From Phycicoccus sp. Soil802 (GTDB taxonomy: Bacteria; Actinomycetota; Actinomycetes; Actinomycetales; Dermatophilaceae): a DNA stretch of 64,000 nucleotides. The stretch's first letter is position 1; each line of letters begins with the position of its first letter. Of this stretch, positions 1 through 9,731 are shown one piece after another. The position numbers and the translations under genes are program-made. Where the stretch lies: NCBI RefSeq assembly GCF_001429605.1, contig NZ_LMSS01000001.1:619469-683468 (forward strand), written 5' to 3'. The notes under the pieces were generated by a model. It searched no databases. It was not told the origin of the DNA and was given only the letters and a program-made list of their open reading frames with translations.

Positions 1-275
1 GAGCCGGACGCGGCGGCGAGCTCGTCGACCGCGGCGGGGACGTCGACCTTGGCGTGGTAGGCGGGCGTGACCAGCACGGGCACGACCACCACGTGCTCAC
101 CGAGGTCGGCACCGGCCTCGGTCGCGTTGGGACCGTGGTGGTCGAGGTATGCCGTGTGGACCGTCCGGTGCGGAGCCAGCTCGCGCACGTGGGTGGCCAG
201 GGTCTCGACGCCCTGGGCGTGCCGGGGGTCCGGCGAGCCGTGGGCGAGCAGCACGATGTCGGTGTCGGTGGTCAC
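1..275 (-). CDS. CbiX/sirohydrochlorin chelatase family protein, partial (3' end outside window)
   Basis: Probable chelatase that inserts a metal (Fe2+ for siroheme) into sirohydrochlorin, the last step of siroheme synthesis. The first 91 codons are present. The GTG start overlaps the stop of the upstream siroheme synthase by 4 nt. The N-terminus reads TDIVLLAHGSPDP, and the LLAHGS stretch with its metal-binding His is typical of the CbiX class. It is followed by a helix and a VVVVPVLVTPAYHAKVDVP segment carrying a second conserved His. Position at the end of the sulfate-reduction operon fits siroheme supply to the sulfite reductase. The C-terminal half is not visible, so one-domain or two-domain architecture cannot be decided. 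Confidence 0.85.
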   Translation of the reverse strand, partial: MTTDTDIVLLAHGSPDPRHAQGVETLATHVRELAPHRTVHTAYLDHHGPNATEAGADLGEHVVVVPVLVTPAYHAKVDVPAAVDELAAASG

Positions 276-1621
276 GCCGTGACGTTACTCCCGGAGAGGT
301 CGCCGAGGTGCTCTCGCAGGGCCACGACCTGGCCGACGACGACGACCGCCGGCGCACGCACGCCGGCCGCCACCGCGTCTGCCGCCGCAGCGGCCAGCGT
401 GGTGGTCGTCGTGCGCTGCTCGGGAGTCCAGCCGCGCTCGACGAGGGCCACCGGCGTGTCGGACGGGCGCCCGGCAGCAATGAGCGCCGCGGCGGTCTCC
501 GCGAGCCGGGTGATCCCCATCAGGAGCACGAGCGTGGCGTCGGGGGCCGCGTCCGCCGCTGCCGCGAGGACGTGGTCGGCGCCCTCGTGCGCGGACGCGA
601 CGACGAACGACGCCGCCACCCCACGGTGGGTCACCGGGATGCCTGCCGCCGCGGGGACGGAGACGGCCGAGGTCACGCCGGGCACGACCTCGACGGGCAC
701 GCCGTGCGCGAGGCAGTGCAGGGCCTCCTCGCCACCGCGACCGAGGACGAAGGGGTCACCGCCCTTGAGCCGGACCACCCGCTTCCCGAGCCGGGCGTGG
801 TGCACCAGGAGCTCGTTGATGCGCTCCTGGCTGACCGGGTGGTTCCCAGGGGTTTTGCCGACGTCGACGACCTCGACCTCGGAGGAGAGCGTCCGCAGCA
901 GCCCCCGCGGGCCGAGCCGGTCGGTGACGACGACGTCGGCAGCGGCCAGGAGGGCTCGCCCCCGCACCGTGATCAGGTCCTCGGCACCGGGGCCACCACC
1001 CACCAGCGCGACCCGACCGACGCTGACAGGTGCGTCCTGCGCACCGGCTGCCTCGGGGCGTCGCACCCGGCGGACGGGCAGGGTGCCGCTGTCGAGGGCC
1101 GCGAGGACGGCGTCGCGGACGGCAGTGGCGCGGCGCGGGTCGGCACCGGCACTCACCGCCACGGTGAGTCCCTCACTGGCCGTGCCGACTGACCCCCGCG
1201 CCACCGCAGGGGTCCACGCGGTCGAGGCCGTGGCGTCATCGGCCCGGACGCACCAGATGCGGGCGGCCTCGGCCTCCCGCGCGACCTGGGCGTCGACCTG
1301 CGCCTCTCCGGTGGCGGTGTGCACCAGCCACGCCGGAGCCGACAACGCCTCCGCCCACGACTCTGAAGGATCGTGGGCGTCAGAATCCGGACGATCCTTC
1401 AAAGTCAGGTCGCCGCGGAGGTAGTCGCGGGCCACCCAGGTGACCCTGCGCTCCGCGGCCAGCTCAGCCAGCTCCTCGCAGACGAAGGGGGCGATGACGT
1501 CGACCAGCGCGCCGGCCTCGACGAGTGCCGCGGCCTTCCGGGCCGCGACCGGCCCTCCCCCGACCACGACGACCCTGCGACCGGTGAGGTCGAGGGTCAG
1601 CGGGTAGGACGGCGAGCCCAT
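272..1621 (-). CDS. cysG: Siroheme synthase: precorrin-2 dehydrogenase / uroporphyrinogen-III C-methyltransferase fusion
   Basis: 449-aa bifunctional protein. Residues about 1-190 form the Met8p-like NAD-dependent precorrin-2 dehydrogenase, with a dinucleotide-binding GRRVVVVGGGPVAARKAAAL loop near the N-terminus. Residues about 200-449 form the SAM-dependent uroporphyrinogen-III methyltransferase, with VALVGGGPGAEDLITVRG and a GGDPFVLGRGGEE motif. Together they convert uroporphyrinogen III to sirohydrochlorin; the chelatase encoded next would add iron. It overlaps cysN by 1 nt and the chelatase by 4 nt. Odd: an in-frame insertion of roughly 20 residues, around KDRPDSDAHDPSES, lies in the dehydrogenase domain and is encoded by a perfect 11-bp inverted repeat (separate entry). 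Unlike enterobacterial CysG, the chelatase activity may be carried by the separate protein. Confidence 0.93.
   Translation of the reverse strand: MGSPSYPLTLDLTGRRVVVVGGGPVAARKAAALVEAGALVDVIAPFVCEELAELAAERRVTWVARDYLRGDLTLKDRPDSDAHDPSESWAEALSAPAWLVHTATGEAQVDAQVAREAEAARIWCVRADDATASTAWTPAVARGSVGTASEGLTVAVSAGADPRRATAVRDAVLAALDSGTLPVRRVRRPEAAGAQDAPVSVGRVALVGGGPGAEDLITVRGRALLAAADVVVTDRLGPRGLLRTLSSEVEVVDVGKTPGNHPVSQERINELLVHHARLGKRVVRLKGGDPFVLGRGGEEALHCLAHGVPVEVVPGVTSAVSVPAAAGIPVTHRGVAASFVVASAHEGADHVLAAAADAAPDATLVLLMGITRLAETAAALIAAGRPSDTPVALVERGWTPEQRTTTTTLAAAAADAVAAGVRAPAVVVVGQVVALREHLGDLSGSNVTA
1364..1401. repeat. Intragenic inverted repeat inside cysG
   Basis: TGAAGGATCGT (1364-1374) and its exact complement ACGATCCTTCA (1391-1401) flank a 16-nt loop. 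The element is in frame with cysG and visibly richer in A+T than the surrounding gene. It encodes a hydrophilic, Asp/Ser-rich loop at a point where related proteins run straight from the GDL turn to a WLVHTAT-like strand (recalled, not aligned). No second copy was seen in the window. Confidence 0.7.
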
Positions 1622-2979
1622 CAGATGCCCTCACCGATGCTGCGGTCCGGCGCGTCGGCCATGCCCGCAGCCAGGGTCGAGCCGTCGGCGTCGTCGATGA
1701 GCAGGAAGGCGCCGGTCCGGCGCAGTGCGCGGTAGTCGTCGATGGCGATGTCGTCCGCGAGGCGGATGCGCACGCGGCCGATCGCGTTGAGCGCCAAGCC
1801 ATCCGGGGCGGTCTGCTGCTCCATCGTCGCGATGTCGAGCTGGTCCACGACGTCGTCGACCAGGGCCCGGACGGTGCGCGTGCCGACCCTCAGCAGCACC
1901 CGGTCACGCTGGCGCAGCGGACGCTCCGACAGCACGGCGACGGTGCCGGAGAGGTTGCGGGTCGTCAGGCTCGGCTCGTCGGCCGCGGCCAACAGGTCGC
2001 CCCGCGACACGTCGAGGTCGTCGGTCAGCCGGAGCACCACCGACTGCGGCGCGAAGGCCACGTCGAGTGACTCCAGCGAGCCGTCGGCCCTGGCGCGGTC
2101 GATGCCGGCGACAGTGGTGCGCGCACCACCGGGCAGGACGGTGACCTCGTCGCCGGGGCGCACCACCCCGGAAGCCAGCCGACCGGCATACCCGCGGTAG
2201 TCCCGGTGCTCGGCACTCTGCGGACGGATGACGTACTGCACCGGCATGCGCAGGGGCTGGGCCGACGGGTCGGTGCCGACGGGCACGGACTCGAGGTGCT
2301 CGAGCAGGGTGGGCCCGGTGTACCAGCCGGCCCGGTCGGTGCGGTCCACCACGTTGTCGCCGAAGAGCGCGGACACCGGCACGGCCACGACGTCGTCGAT
2401 GCCGAACCGCGTTGCGTGGCGGGAGAACTCGGCCACGATCTCGCTGAACCGCTCCTGCGACCAGTCGACCAGGTCCATCTTGTTGACGGCCACCGCGACG
2501 TGGCGCACGCCGAGCAGACCGGTGACCGCGAGGTGGCGGCGGGTCTGCTCGACGACCCCGTGACGCGCGTCGATGAGGATCAGGGCGAGCTCGGCCGTGG
2601 AGGCACCGGTGACCATGTTGCGGGTGTACTGGACGTGGCCGGGGGTGTCGGCCAGCACGTAGGAGCGGGTCGCCGTCGAGAAGTAGCGGTAGGCGACGTC
2701 GATGGTGATCCCCTGCTCGCGCTCGGCCCGGAGGCCGTCGGTCAGCAGGGCGAGGTCGGCGGCGTCCAGCCCGCGCTCCCGGCTGACCCGCTCGACCGCG
2801 TCGAGCTGGTCGGCGAGGACCGACTTGGTGTCGTAGAGGAGCCGGCCCACCAGGGTGGACTTGCCGTCGTCGACCGAGCCCGCCGTCGCCAGCCTGAGCA
2901 GCTCGTGCCGGTGCGCGGGTGCCGGGTCGTCGGAGGTGGCGAGGGTCACGGCAGCATCCGCCTCATGGGTCGCAGTCAT
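1621..2979 (-). CDS. cysN: Sulfate adenylyltransferase subunit 1 (GTPase)
   Basis: 452-aa GTP-binding subunit of ATP sulfurylase, which couples GTP hydrolysis to adenosine 5'-phosphosulfate formation by CysD. The G domain shows the P-loop GSVDDGKST at about residues 35-43, DTPGHVQYTRNMVTGAS (G3) and NKMDLVDW (G4). EF-Tu-like beta-barrel domains follow. There is no APS-kinase extension, and no cysC is seen nearby, which fits direct reduction of APS by the cysH product. It overlaps cysD and cysG by one nucleotide each, so translation is probably coupled. Confidence 0.96.
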   Translation of the reverse strand: MTATHEADAAVTLATSDDPAPAHRHELLRLATAGSVDDGKSTLVGRLLYDTKSVLADQLDAVERVSRERGLDAADLALLTDGLRAEREQGITIDVAYRYFSTATRSYVLADTPGHVQYTRNMVTGASTAELALILIDARHGVVEQTRRHLAVTGLLGVRHVAVAVNKMDLVDWSQERFSEIVAEFSRHATRFGIDDVVAVPVSALFGDNVVDRTDRAGWYTGPTLLEHLESVPVGTDPSAQPLRMPVQYVIRPQSAEHRDYRGYAGRLASGVVRPGDEVTVLPGGARTTVAGIDRARADGSLESLDVAFAPQSVVLRLTDDLDVSRGDLLAAADEPSLTTRNLSGTVAVLSERPLRQRDRVLLRVGTRTVRALVDDVVDQLDIATMEQQTAPDGLALNAIGRVRIRLADDIAIDDYRALRRTGAFLLIDDADGSTLAAGMADAPDRSIGEGI

Positions 2980-3908
2980 CAGAAGTACCCCTGCTTCTTC
3001 CGGTCCTCCATGGCGGCCTCGGACATCCGGTCGTCCGCTCGGGTCGCACCGCGCTCGGTGAGGCGGGAGGCCGCGAGCTCGAGGATCACCCCGGCGACGT
3101 CGGTCGCGGCGGAGTCGACGGCACCGGTGCAGCTCATGTCGCCGACGGTGCGGTAGCGGACCATCCGGGTCTCAACCCGCTCGGTGTCCTTGGGTCCACC
3201 CCAGTCTCCGGCGGACAGCCACATGCCGTCACGGGCGAAGACCTCGCGCTCGTGGGCGTAGTAGAGGTCGGGCAGGGCGATCCCCTCCCGCTCGATGTAG
3301 CGCCAGACGTCGAGCTCGGTCCAGTTCGAGAGCGGGAAGACCCGCACGTGCTCGCCTGGCGCGTGCTTGCCGTTGTAGAGGTCCCAGAGCTCCGGTCGCT
3401 GCCGGCGCGGGTCCCAGGCCCCGAACGAGTCGCGGAGGCTGAAGACGCGCTCCTTGGCGCGGGCCTTCTCCTCGTCGCGACGGCCGCCACCGAAGACGGC
3501 GTCGAACTTCCCGGCCTCGATGGCGTCGAGCAGCGGCACGGTCTGGAGCGGGTTGCGGGTGCCGTCGGGGCGCTCGCGCAGCCGGCCGTCGTCGATGTAG
3601 TCCTGCACGTGGGCGACGACGAGCCGCACCCCCAGGCGCTCCACGGTGGCGTCGCGGTAGTCGAGCACCTCCGGGAAGTTGTGACCGGTGTCGACGTGCA
3701 GGAGCGCGAACGGCAGCTGCCCCGGCGCGAACGCCTTGAGCGCCAGGTGCACCATGACGACCGAGTCCTTGCCCCCCGAGAACAGGATGACCGGTCGCTC
3801 AAACTCCCCTGCCACCTCCCGGAAGATGTGGATCGCCTCGGACTCGAGGTGGTCGAGGTGGTCGAGGGTGAACTCGTCGGGCAGCGCCCGCGCGGCGGTC
3901 GTCGTCAT
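2979..3908 (-). CDS. cysD: Sulfate adenylyltransferase subunit 2
   Basis: 309-aa catalytic subunit of ATP sulfurylase, partner of CysN. The PP-loop ATP-pyrophosphatase motif FSGGKDSVVMVHLALKAF lies about 50 residues from the N-terminus. Further family signatures are HVDTGHNFPEV and FGGGRRDEEKARAKER. The reading frame stays open upstream, but the ATG at 3908 is chosen because it gives the usual CysD N-terminus and overlaps the cysH stop by 4 nt (ATGA). The C-terminus ends in a GYF-type tail, typical of the family. Confidence 0.96.
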   Translation of the reverse strand: MTTTAARALPDEFTLDHLDHLESEAIHIFREVAGEFERPVILFSGGKDSVVMVHLALKAFAPGQLPFALLHVDTGHNFPEVLDYRDATVERLGVRLVVAHVQDYIDDGRLRERPDGTRNPLQTVPLLDAIEAGKFDAVFGGGRRDEEKARAKERVFSLRDSFGAWDPRRQRPELWDLYNGKHAPGEHVRVFPLSNWTELDVWRYIEREGIALPDLYYAHEREVFARDGMWLSAGDWGGPKDTERVETRMVRYRTVGDMSCTGAVDSAATDVAGVILELAASRLTERGATRADDRMSEAAMEDRKKQGYF

Positions 3909-4672
3909 GTGTGCAGCCCGCATTCGGTCTTGTCCTGGCCGGCCCAGCGGCCGGCCCTGGCGTCCTCGCCCTCGGCGACGGGGCGGGTGCAAGGGGCGCA
4001 GCCGATCGACGCGTAGCCCTCCTGCCGCAGCGGGTTGAGGAAGACCCCGTGCTCGGCCACGTAGCGGTCGACGTCGTCGTCGGACCAGCCGGCGATCGGG
4101 TTGAGCTTGACCATCTCGCGCTTCTCGTCCCAGCCGACGATGCCGATGTCGGTGCGGGTCGGCGCGTCGACGCGACGCATGCCGGTGACCCAGGCCTGGT
4201 GGGTCGACAGCGCGCGGTTGAGCGGCTCCACCTTGCGCATCGCGCAGCACGCGTTCGGGTCGCGGTCGTGCAGCTTGGCGCCGTACTTCTCGTCCTGCTG
4301 CGGGACGGTCAGCAGCGGCAGGATGGTCCGGATGTTCAGGGGCAGCATGGCCGCGTAGGCGTCTCGGGTGCCCAGCGTCTCGACGAAGTGGTAGCCGGTG
4401 TCGAGGAAGAACACGTCGGCCCCGGGGATGGTCGTCCCGACGAGGTGCACGAGCACCTCGTCACCCATCGACGACGCCACTGTGAGGTGCTCGCCGAAGG
4501 TCTCCTGCGCCCAGCGCAGCGCGTCCCGCGCCAGCTCCACCCGCTGTTCGTAGGCCGCGGCGTCGCCCTGCGCCTCCAGCGCACCGAAGCGCTCCTCGGC
4601 GGCCGCAGCCAGGGCCTTCAGCTCCTCGCCGGAGCGGGTGCCTGCGGTGGTGTCGGTGTCGGTCGGGCTCAT
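3905..4672 (-). CDS. cysH: Assimilatory adenylylsulfate (APS) reductase, 4Fe-4S type
   Basis: 255-aa thioredoxin-dependent reductase that makes sulfite from APS. The 4Fe-4S-binding cysteines are present as NACCAM and GCAPCTRP, which marks the APS-reducing rather than the PAPS-reducing class. This agrees with the absence of an APS kinase here. Nucleotide-binding stretches SSMGDEVLVHL and FLDTGYHFVET are visible. The ATG at 4672 overlaps the stop of the zinc-ribbon gene by 4 nt; the longer open frame upstream is a shadow of that gene and of the sulfite reductase. Confidence 0.93.
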   Translation of the reverse strand: MSPTDTDTTAGTRSGEELKALAAAAEERFGALEAQGDAAAYEQRVELARDALRWAQETFGEHLTVASSMGDEVLVHLVGTTIPGADVFFLDTGYHFVETLGTRDAYAAMLPLNIRTILPLLTVPQQDEKYGAKLHDRDPNACCAMRKVEPLNRALSTHQAWVTGMRRVDAPTRTDIGIVGWDEKREMVKLNPIAGWSDDDVDRYVAEHGVFLNPLRQEGYASIGCAPCTRPVAEGEDARAGRWAGQDKTECGLHT

Positions 4673-4875
4673 GCTGGTCCTCCTCCTCGGAGCTCGGCTT
4701 CCTCGCGGAGACGACCCGGGATGCGGGTCGTGTCGAGGGCGGCCATCTGCACGGTGAAGACGCGGGCGCAGGCGTTGCAGCGCCATCCACCCCGGGGCTC
4801 CTCCACCGGCCGGAGGTCCTCCTCGGCGCAGAACGGGCAGTAGTAGATGATGCTGGCGCGGGGGCTGTCGCTCAT
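4669..4875 (-). CDS. Small zinc-ribbon protein of the sulfate-reduction operon
   Basis: 68-aa protein of unknown function. It has one zinc ribbon: YYCPFCAEED near residue 12 and WRCNACARVF about 20 residues later, i.e. two CxxC knuckles, then a charged tail ending RGGGPA. It is locked between sulfite reductase and cysH by 4-nt overlaps on both sides, so it must be co-translated with them. A small gene is, from memory, found at this position in other actinobacterial sulfate-reduction clusters. A role as metal or cofactor adaptor, or as an assembly factor for the siroheme or Fe-S enzymes, is inference only. Confidence 0.85.
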   Translation of the reverse strand: MSDSPRASIIYYCPFCAEEDLRPVEEPRGGWRCNACARVFTVQMAALDTTRIPGRLREEAELRGGGPA

Positions 4876-6548
4876 CGCAGGTCGTCCTCCTCGGCGCGGT
4901 GCGCCCAGTGCGCGAACGACTCCTCGCCCTCGCGCTGCGCGACGAACCGGCCGGCGAGCCGCTCGACGTAGTCGGGCAGGTCCTCGGCACGGACCTTGAG
5001 CGCGCGGGTCTTGCGCGCGAGCTGCGGCTCGGTGCCCAGCCCACCGCCCAGGTGCACCTGGAAGATCTCGACGAGGTTGCCGTCGTCGTCGGTCTGCACC
5101 ATGCCCTTGAGGCCCACGTCGGCGACCTGGGTGCGGGCGCACGAGTTGGGGCAGCCGTTGATGTGGATCGAGAACGGCACGTCCCACTCCGGCAGGCGGC
5201 GCTCCATCTCGGCGATCACGGTGTGCGCCCGCGCCTTCGTCTCGACGAGGGCCAGCTTGCAGAACTCGATCCCGGTGCACGCCATGAGACCGCGCCGCCA
5301 CTCGCTCGGGGCAGCCGGGAGACCGATCTCGTCCAGGGCCGCCGTGAGGGCTGCGACCTGCTTCTGGGGCACGTCCAGCACGAGCAGCTTCTGGTGGGCG
5401 GTGAGGCGCACCCGGCCCGAGCCGTGCTTCGCAGCCAGCTCCGCGACGGCAGCCAGGGTCGTGCCGCTCACGCGGCCGGCGATCGGGGCGACGCCGACCC
5501 AGAAGTTGCCGTCCTGCTGGGGGTGCACGCCCACGTGGTCGCGGCGGTGGGCACTCGGGGCGGGCGGCGCGGGTCCGTCGAGGAGCACCCGCTTGAGGTA
5601 CTCGTTCTGGAGCACGTCGCGGAACTTCTCGGCTCCCCAGTCGGCCATCAGGAACTTCAGGCGGGCGCGGTTGCGCAGCCGGCGGTAGCCGTAGTCACGG
5701 AAGATCGAGACGACGCCCTTCCAGACGTCAGGGACCTCCTCGAGCGGCACCCAGGCCCCCAGGCGCTGCGCGAACATCGGGTTGGTGGACAGGCCCCCGC
5801 CGACCCACAGGTCGAACCCCGGGCCGTGCTCGGGGTGCTCCACCCCGACGAACGAGATGTCGTTGACCTCGTGCGCGACGTCGAGGCTGGGGCTGCCCGA
5901 GATCGCGGTCTTGAACTTCCGGGGCAGGTTGGAGAACTCCGGGCTGCCGATGTAGCGGTCGAGGATCTGGCGCACCGCCGGCGTGCCGTCGAGCACCTCG
6001 TCGGCCGCGATGCCCGCGACCGGCGAGCCCAGGATGACGCGCGGGGTGTCGCCGCAGGCCTCGGCCGTGGTCAGGCCGACCGCCTCCAGGCGCTGCCAGA
6101 TCTCGGGCACGTCCTCCACCCGGATCCAGTGCAGCTGGATGTTCTGCCGGTCGGTGACGTCAGCGGTGTCACGGGCGAACTCCCGGCTGATCTCGGCGAC
6201 CGTGCGCAGCTGGTCGGCGTCGAGCGCCCCGCCGTCGCTGCGGACCCGCAGCATGAAGAACTCCGCGTCGAGCTCGCTGGGGTCGAGGGTGGCGGTCTTG
6301 CCGCCGTCGATGCCGGGCTTGCGCTGCGTGTAGAGACCCCACCAGCGCATCCGACCCCGCAGGTCCTCCCCCGGGATGCTGGCGAAGCCCTCCTTGGAGT
6401 AGACCTCCTCGATGCGGGCCCGCACGTTGAGGCCGTCATCGGCCTGCTTGAACTCCTCGTTGGCGTTCAGGGGGGTGCGATCGCCGTCGGCCCAGGCGCC
6501 GGTGGCCTTGCCTGCCTGCCGCTGGGGACGGATGGGGGTCTGCGTCAC
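4872..6548 (-). CDS. sir: Ferredoxin-dependent sulfite (nitrite/sulfite) reductase
   Basis: 558-aa siroheme/4Fe-4S enzyme reducing sulfite to sulfide. Cluster and siroheme-bridging cysteines appear as ACTGIEFCKLA and NGCPNSCARTQ in the C-terminal half. Two ferrite-reductase repeats flank them (TDRQNIQLHWI in the first, VRLTAHQKLLVL in the second). It is the first gene of the operon, so sulfite rather than nitrite is the likely substrate. The GTG at 6548 is chosen because it gives MTQTPIRPQ and lies 6 nt after a CAGAAT -10-like hexamer, suggesting a leaderless mRNA under a palindromic operator (next entry). Confidence 0.93.
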   Translation of the reverse strand: MTQTPIRPQRQAGKATGAWADGDRTPLNANEEFKQADDGLNVRARIEEVYSKEGFASIPGEDLRGRMRWWGLYTQRKPGIDGGKTATLDPSELDAEFFMLRVRSDGGALDADQLRTVAEISREFARDTADVTDRQNIQLHWIRVEDVPEIWQRLEAVGLTTAEACGDTPRVILGSPVAGIAADEVLDGTPAVRQILDRYIGSPEFSNLPRKFKTAISGSPSLDVAHEVNDISFVGVEHPEHGPGFDLWVGGGLSTNPMFAQRLGAWVPLEEVPDVWKGVVSIFRDYGYRRLRNRARLKFLMADWGAEKFRDVLQNEYLKRVLLDGPAPPAPSAHRRDHVGVHPQQDGNFWVGVAPIAGRVSGTTLAAVAELAAKHGSGRVRLTAHQKLLVLDVPQKQVAALTAALDEIGLPAAPSEWRRGLMACTGIEFCKLALVETKARAHTVIAEMERRLPEWDVPFSIHINGCPNSCARTQVADVGLKGMVQTDDDGNLVEIFQVHLGGGLGTEPQLARKTRALKVRAEDLPDYVERLAGRFVAQREGEESFAHWAHRAEEDDLR

Positions 6549-6554
6549 CCCACC

Positions 6555-6584
6555 ATTCTGCCCGTTCGCTTATGCATTGCATAA
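6555..6584 (-). promoter_or_regulatory. Promoter and palindromic operator of the sulfate-reduction operon
   Basis: TTATGCATTGCATAA (6570-6584) is a perfect 7-1-7 palindrome in a locally A+T-rich stretch. On the minus strand a CAGAAT hexamer (6560-6555) sits 6 nt before the GTG start. If transcription begins at that GTG, the palindrome is centred near -29, over the -35 region. This fits a dimeric regulator controlling the whole operon; the regulator itself is not identified. Confidence 0.6.
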
Positions 6585-6607
6585 CCGTCCATTATCCGAC
6601 CGCAATC

Positions 6608-6624
6608 CCCACCAAACCGGTGGG
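6608..6624 (-). terminator. Weak terminator-like hairpin after the ABC-F gene
   Basis: CCCACC-AAACC-GGTGGG forms a 6-bp stem 27-43 nt beyond the ABC-F stop codon. Its last base is the first base of a GTATGCCG motif copy. No U-tract is present, so termination strength is uncertain. Confidence 0.35.
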
Positions 6625-6650
6625 TATGCCGTGCCGCCGGGGACGAGGGG

Positions 6651-8252
<1,602 letters not shown>

Positions 8253-8404
8253 GACGGAACTCCAGACATCACAGGCGAGGGGTGGGGCGCTCCGACGAGT
8301 TGCGGATGCGCCGCTCAGAGGCTGAGATCATTAGTCTAACTTGCAAGGCTGACCACTCAGGACAGCTGCACCGGGCAGCACCCGCCCACGACCGCGGAGG
8401 CCAG

Positions 8405-9331
8405 ATGAGCTTCAACGACGACGTCAACATCGGCGGCTCACAAGTCGGGTCCGGCGGCAGCGGCGGCGGCCCCGGCGGCGCGGTCGTCGGGGGCGGCATC
8501 GGCGGCATCATCCTGCTGATCATCGCGCTCATCTTCGGCATCAACCCCAGCGACCTGCCGACGAACCCCGGCGGCGGCGGCAGCGACCAGGGCCAGGTCC
8601 AGCCGGGCGGCACCGAGCAGGACTCGGAGCTGGCCAACTGCAAGACCGGGGCCGACGCCAACAAGAACGACGCCTGCCGCGTCAAGGCCACCGTCCTGGC
8701 CGTCAACACGTTCTGGTCGCAGGAGCTGCCGAAGTACAAGCGGGAGTACACCCCCGCGACGACGATCCTCTACAACGGCTCGACGCAGTCGGCGTGCGGC
8801 ACCGCGAGCAACCAGGTCGGCCCGTTCTACTGCCCGCTCGACAAGCAGGTCTACATCGACGCGAGCTTCTTCCAGATCCTCAGCGACCAGTTCGGCTCGA
8901 GCAGCGGCCCGCTGGCCCAGGAGTACGTCGTCGCCCACGAGTACGGCCACCACGTCCAGGACCTGCTCGGCCTGCTCGACGAGGCGCAGAAGGACCCCAA
9001 GGGCGAGCAGAGCGGCGGGGTGCGCATCGAGCTCATGGCCGACTGCCTCGCCGGCGTCTGGGCCAACCACGCCACCGAGACCAAGGGTGAGAGCACCAGC
9101 GGTGGCGAGGTCGCCTTCCTCAAGCCGCTGACCGACCAGGACATCAAGGACGCCCTCTCGGCGGCCTCCTCGGTGGGTGACGACCGGATCCAGGAGAAGA
9201 CCCAGGGCCGGGTCAGCCCCGAGTCGTGGACCCACGGCTCCGCTGCCGCACGCCAGAAGTGGTTCACCACCGGCTACAAGTCGGGCGACCTCAACCAGTG
9301 CGACACCCTGAGCCCGGACACCGTCGAGTAG
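8405..9331 (+). CDS. Membrane-anchored neutral zinc metallopeptidase (YpfJ/Zn_peptidase family)
   Basis: 308-aa predicted zinc peptidase. A Gly-rich N-terminus is followed by one membrane segment (GGIILLIIALIFGI, about residues 37-52), a Gly/Gln-rich linker and an extracellular catalytic domain. The zinc motif HEYGHH (HExxH) occurs in VVAHEYGHHVQDLLGL, and a downstream RIELMADCLAGVW supplies the third ligand region. The ATG at 8405 is preceded by GGAGG at 8396-8400. A TAGTCT hexamer at 8332-8337 is a candidate -10 giving a leader of about 60 nt. Substrate unknown. Confidence 0.88.
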   Translation: MSFNDDVNIGGSQVGSGGSGGGPGGAVVGGGIGGIILLIIALIFGINPSDLPTNPGGGGSDQGQVQPGGTEQDSELANCKTGADANKNDACRVKATVLAVNTFWSQELPKYKREYTPATTILYNGSTQSACGTASNQVGPFYCPLDKQVYIDASFFQILSDQFGSSSGPLAQEYVVAHEYGHHVQDLLGLLDEAQKDPKGEQSGGVRIELMADCLAGVWANHATETKGESTSGGEVAFLKPLTDQDIKDALSAASSVGDDRIQEKTQGRVSPESWTHGSAAARQKWFTTGYKSGDLNQCDTLSPDTVE

Positions 9332-9358
9332 GCGCGGCCGCGCGCGGGTCGCTGCGAC

Positions 9359-9724
9359 TCAGTCGTCCTTGGCGCCGGGATGCGCCTTGTCGAGCTCCTG
9401 CAGCAGGCGGTGTGCCGCCAGCTCGACGTCCTTGTGGCGCCACTCGGCGGCCCGGTAGACGCAGGCGATGAGCCCGCTGCGGTGGACCTTGGTGAAGTCC
9501 CCGTAGGCAAAGGCGTGCCGCGCCTTGGTCTCGTCGTTGGCGCCCTCGGTGAGCCCGAGGAACCACTTCGGGTAGTCGTCCCAGCCGTGCTCCTCGAGGA
9601 ACGCGTTCTCGCTGTCCGCATCGGGCTGCACCGCGCCCCACTCGCTGTCGAGCACGACCTGGCCGGCCCTGATTAGCTCGCGGCAGTGCCGCACGGCGGC
9701 CCGGTTGACCTTGTACTTCGCCAT
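9359..9724 (-). CDS. Conserved hypothetical protein
   Basis: 121-aa soluble protein that I do not recognise by function. It begins MAKYKVNRAAV, is rich in Trp and acidic residues (GWDDYPKWFLGL, AAEWRHKDVELAAHRLL) and has no membrane segment or cysteine pair. Codon use matches its neighbours. It converges with the zinc peptidase gene (27-nt gap) and lies just upstream of the acVLRF1 stop on the same strand. Its composition suggests a folded enzyme-like domain, but no catalytic motif is evident. Confidence 0.75.
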   Translation of the reverse strand: MAKYKVNRAAVRHCRELIRAGQVVLDSEWGAVQPDADSENAFLEEHGWDDYPKWFLGLTEGANDETKARHAFAYGDFTKVHRSGLIACVYRAAEWRHKDVELAAHRLLQELDKAHPGAKDD

Positions 9725-9731
9725 GTCGCCA

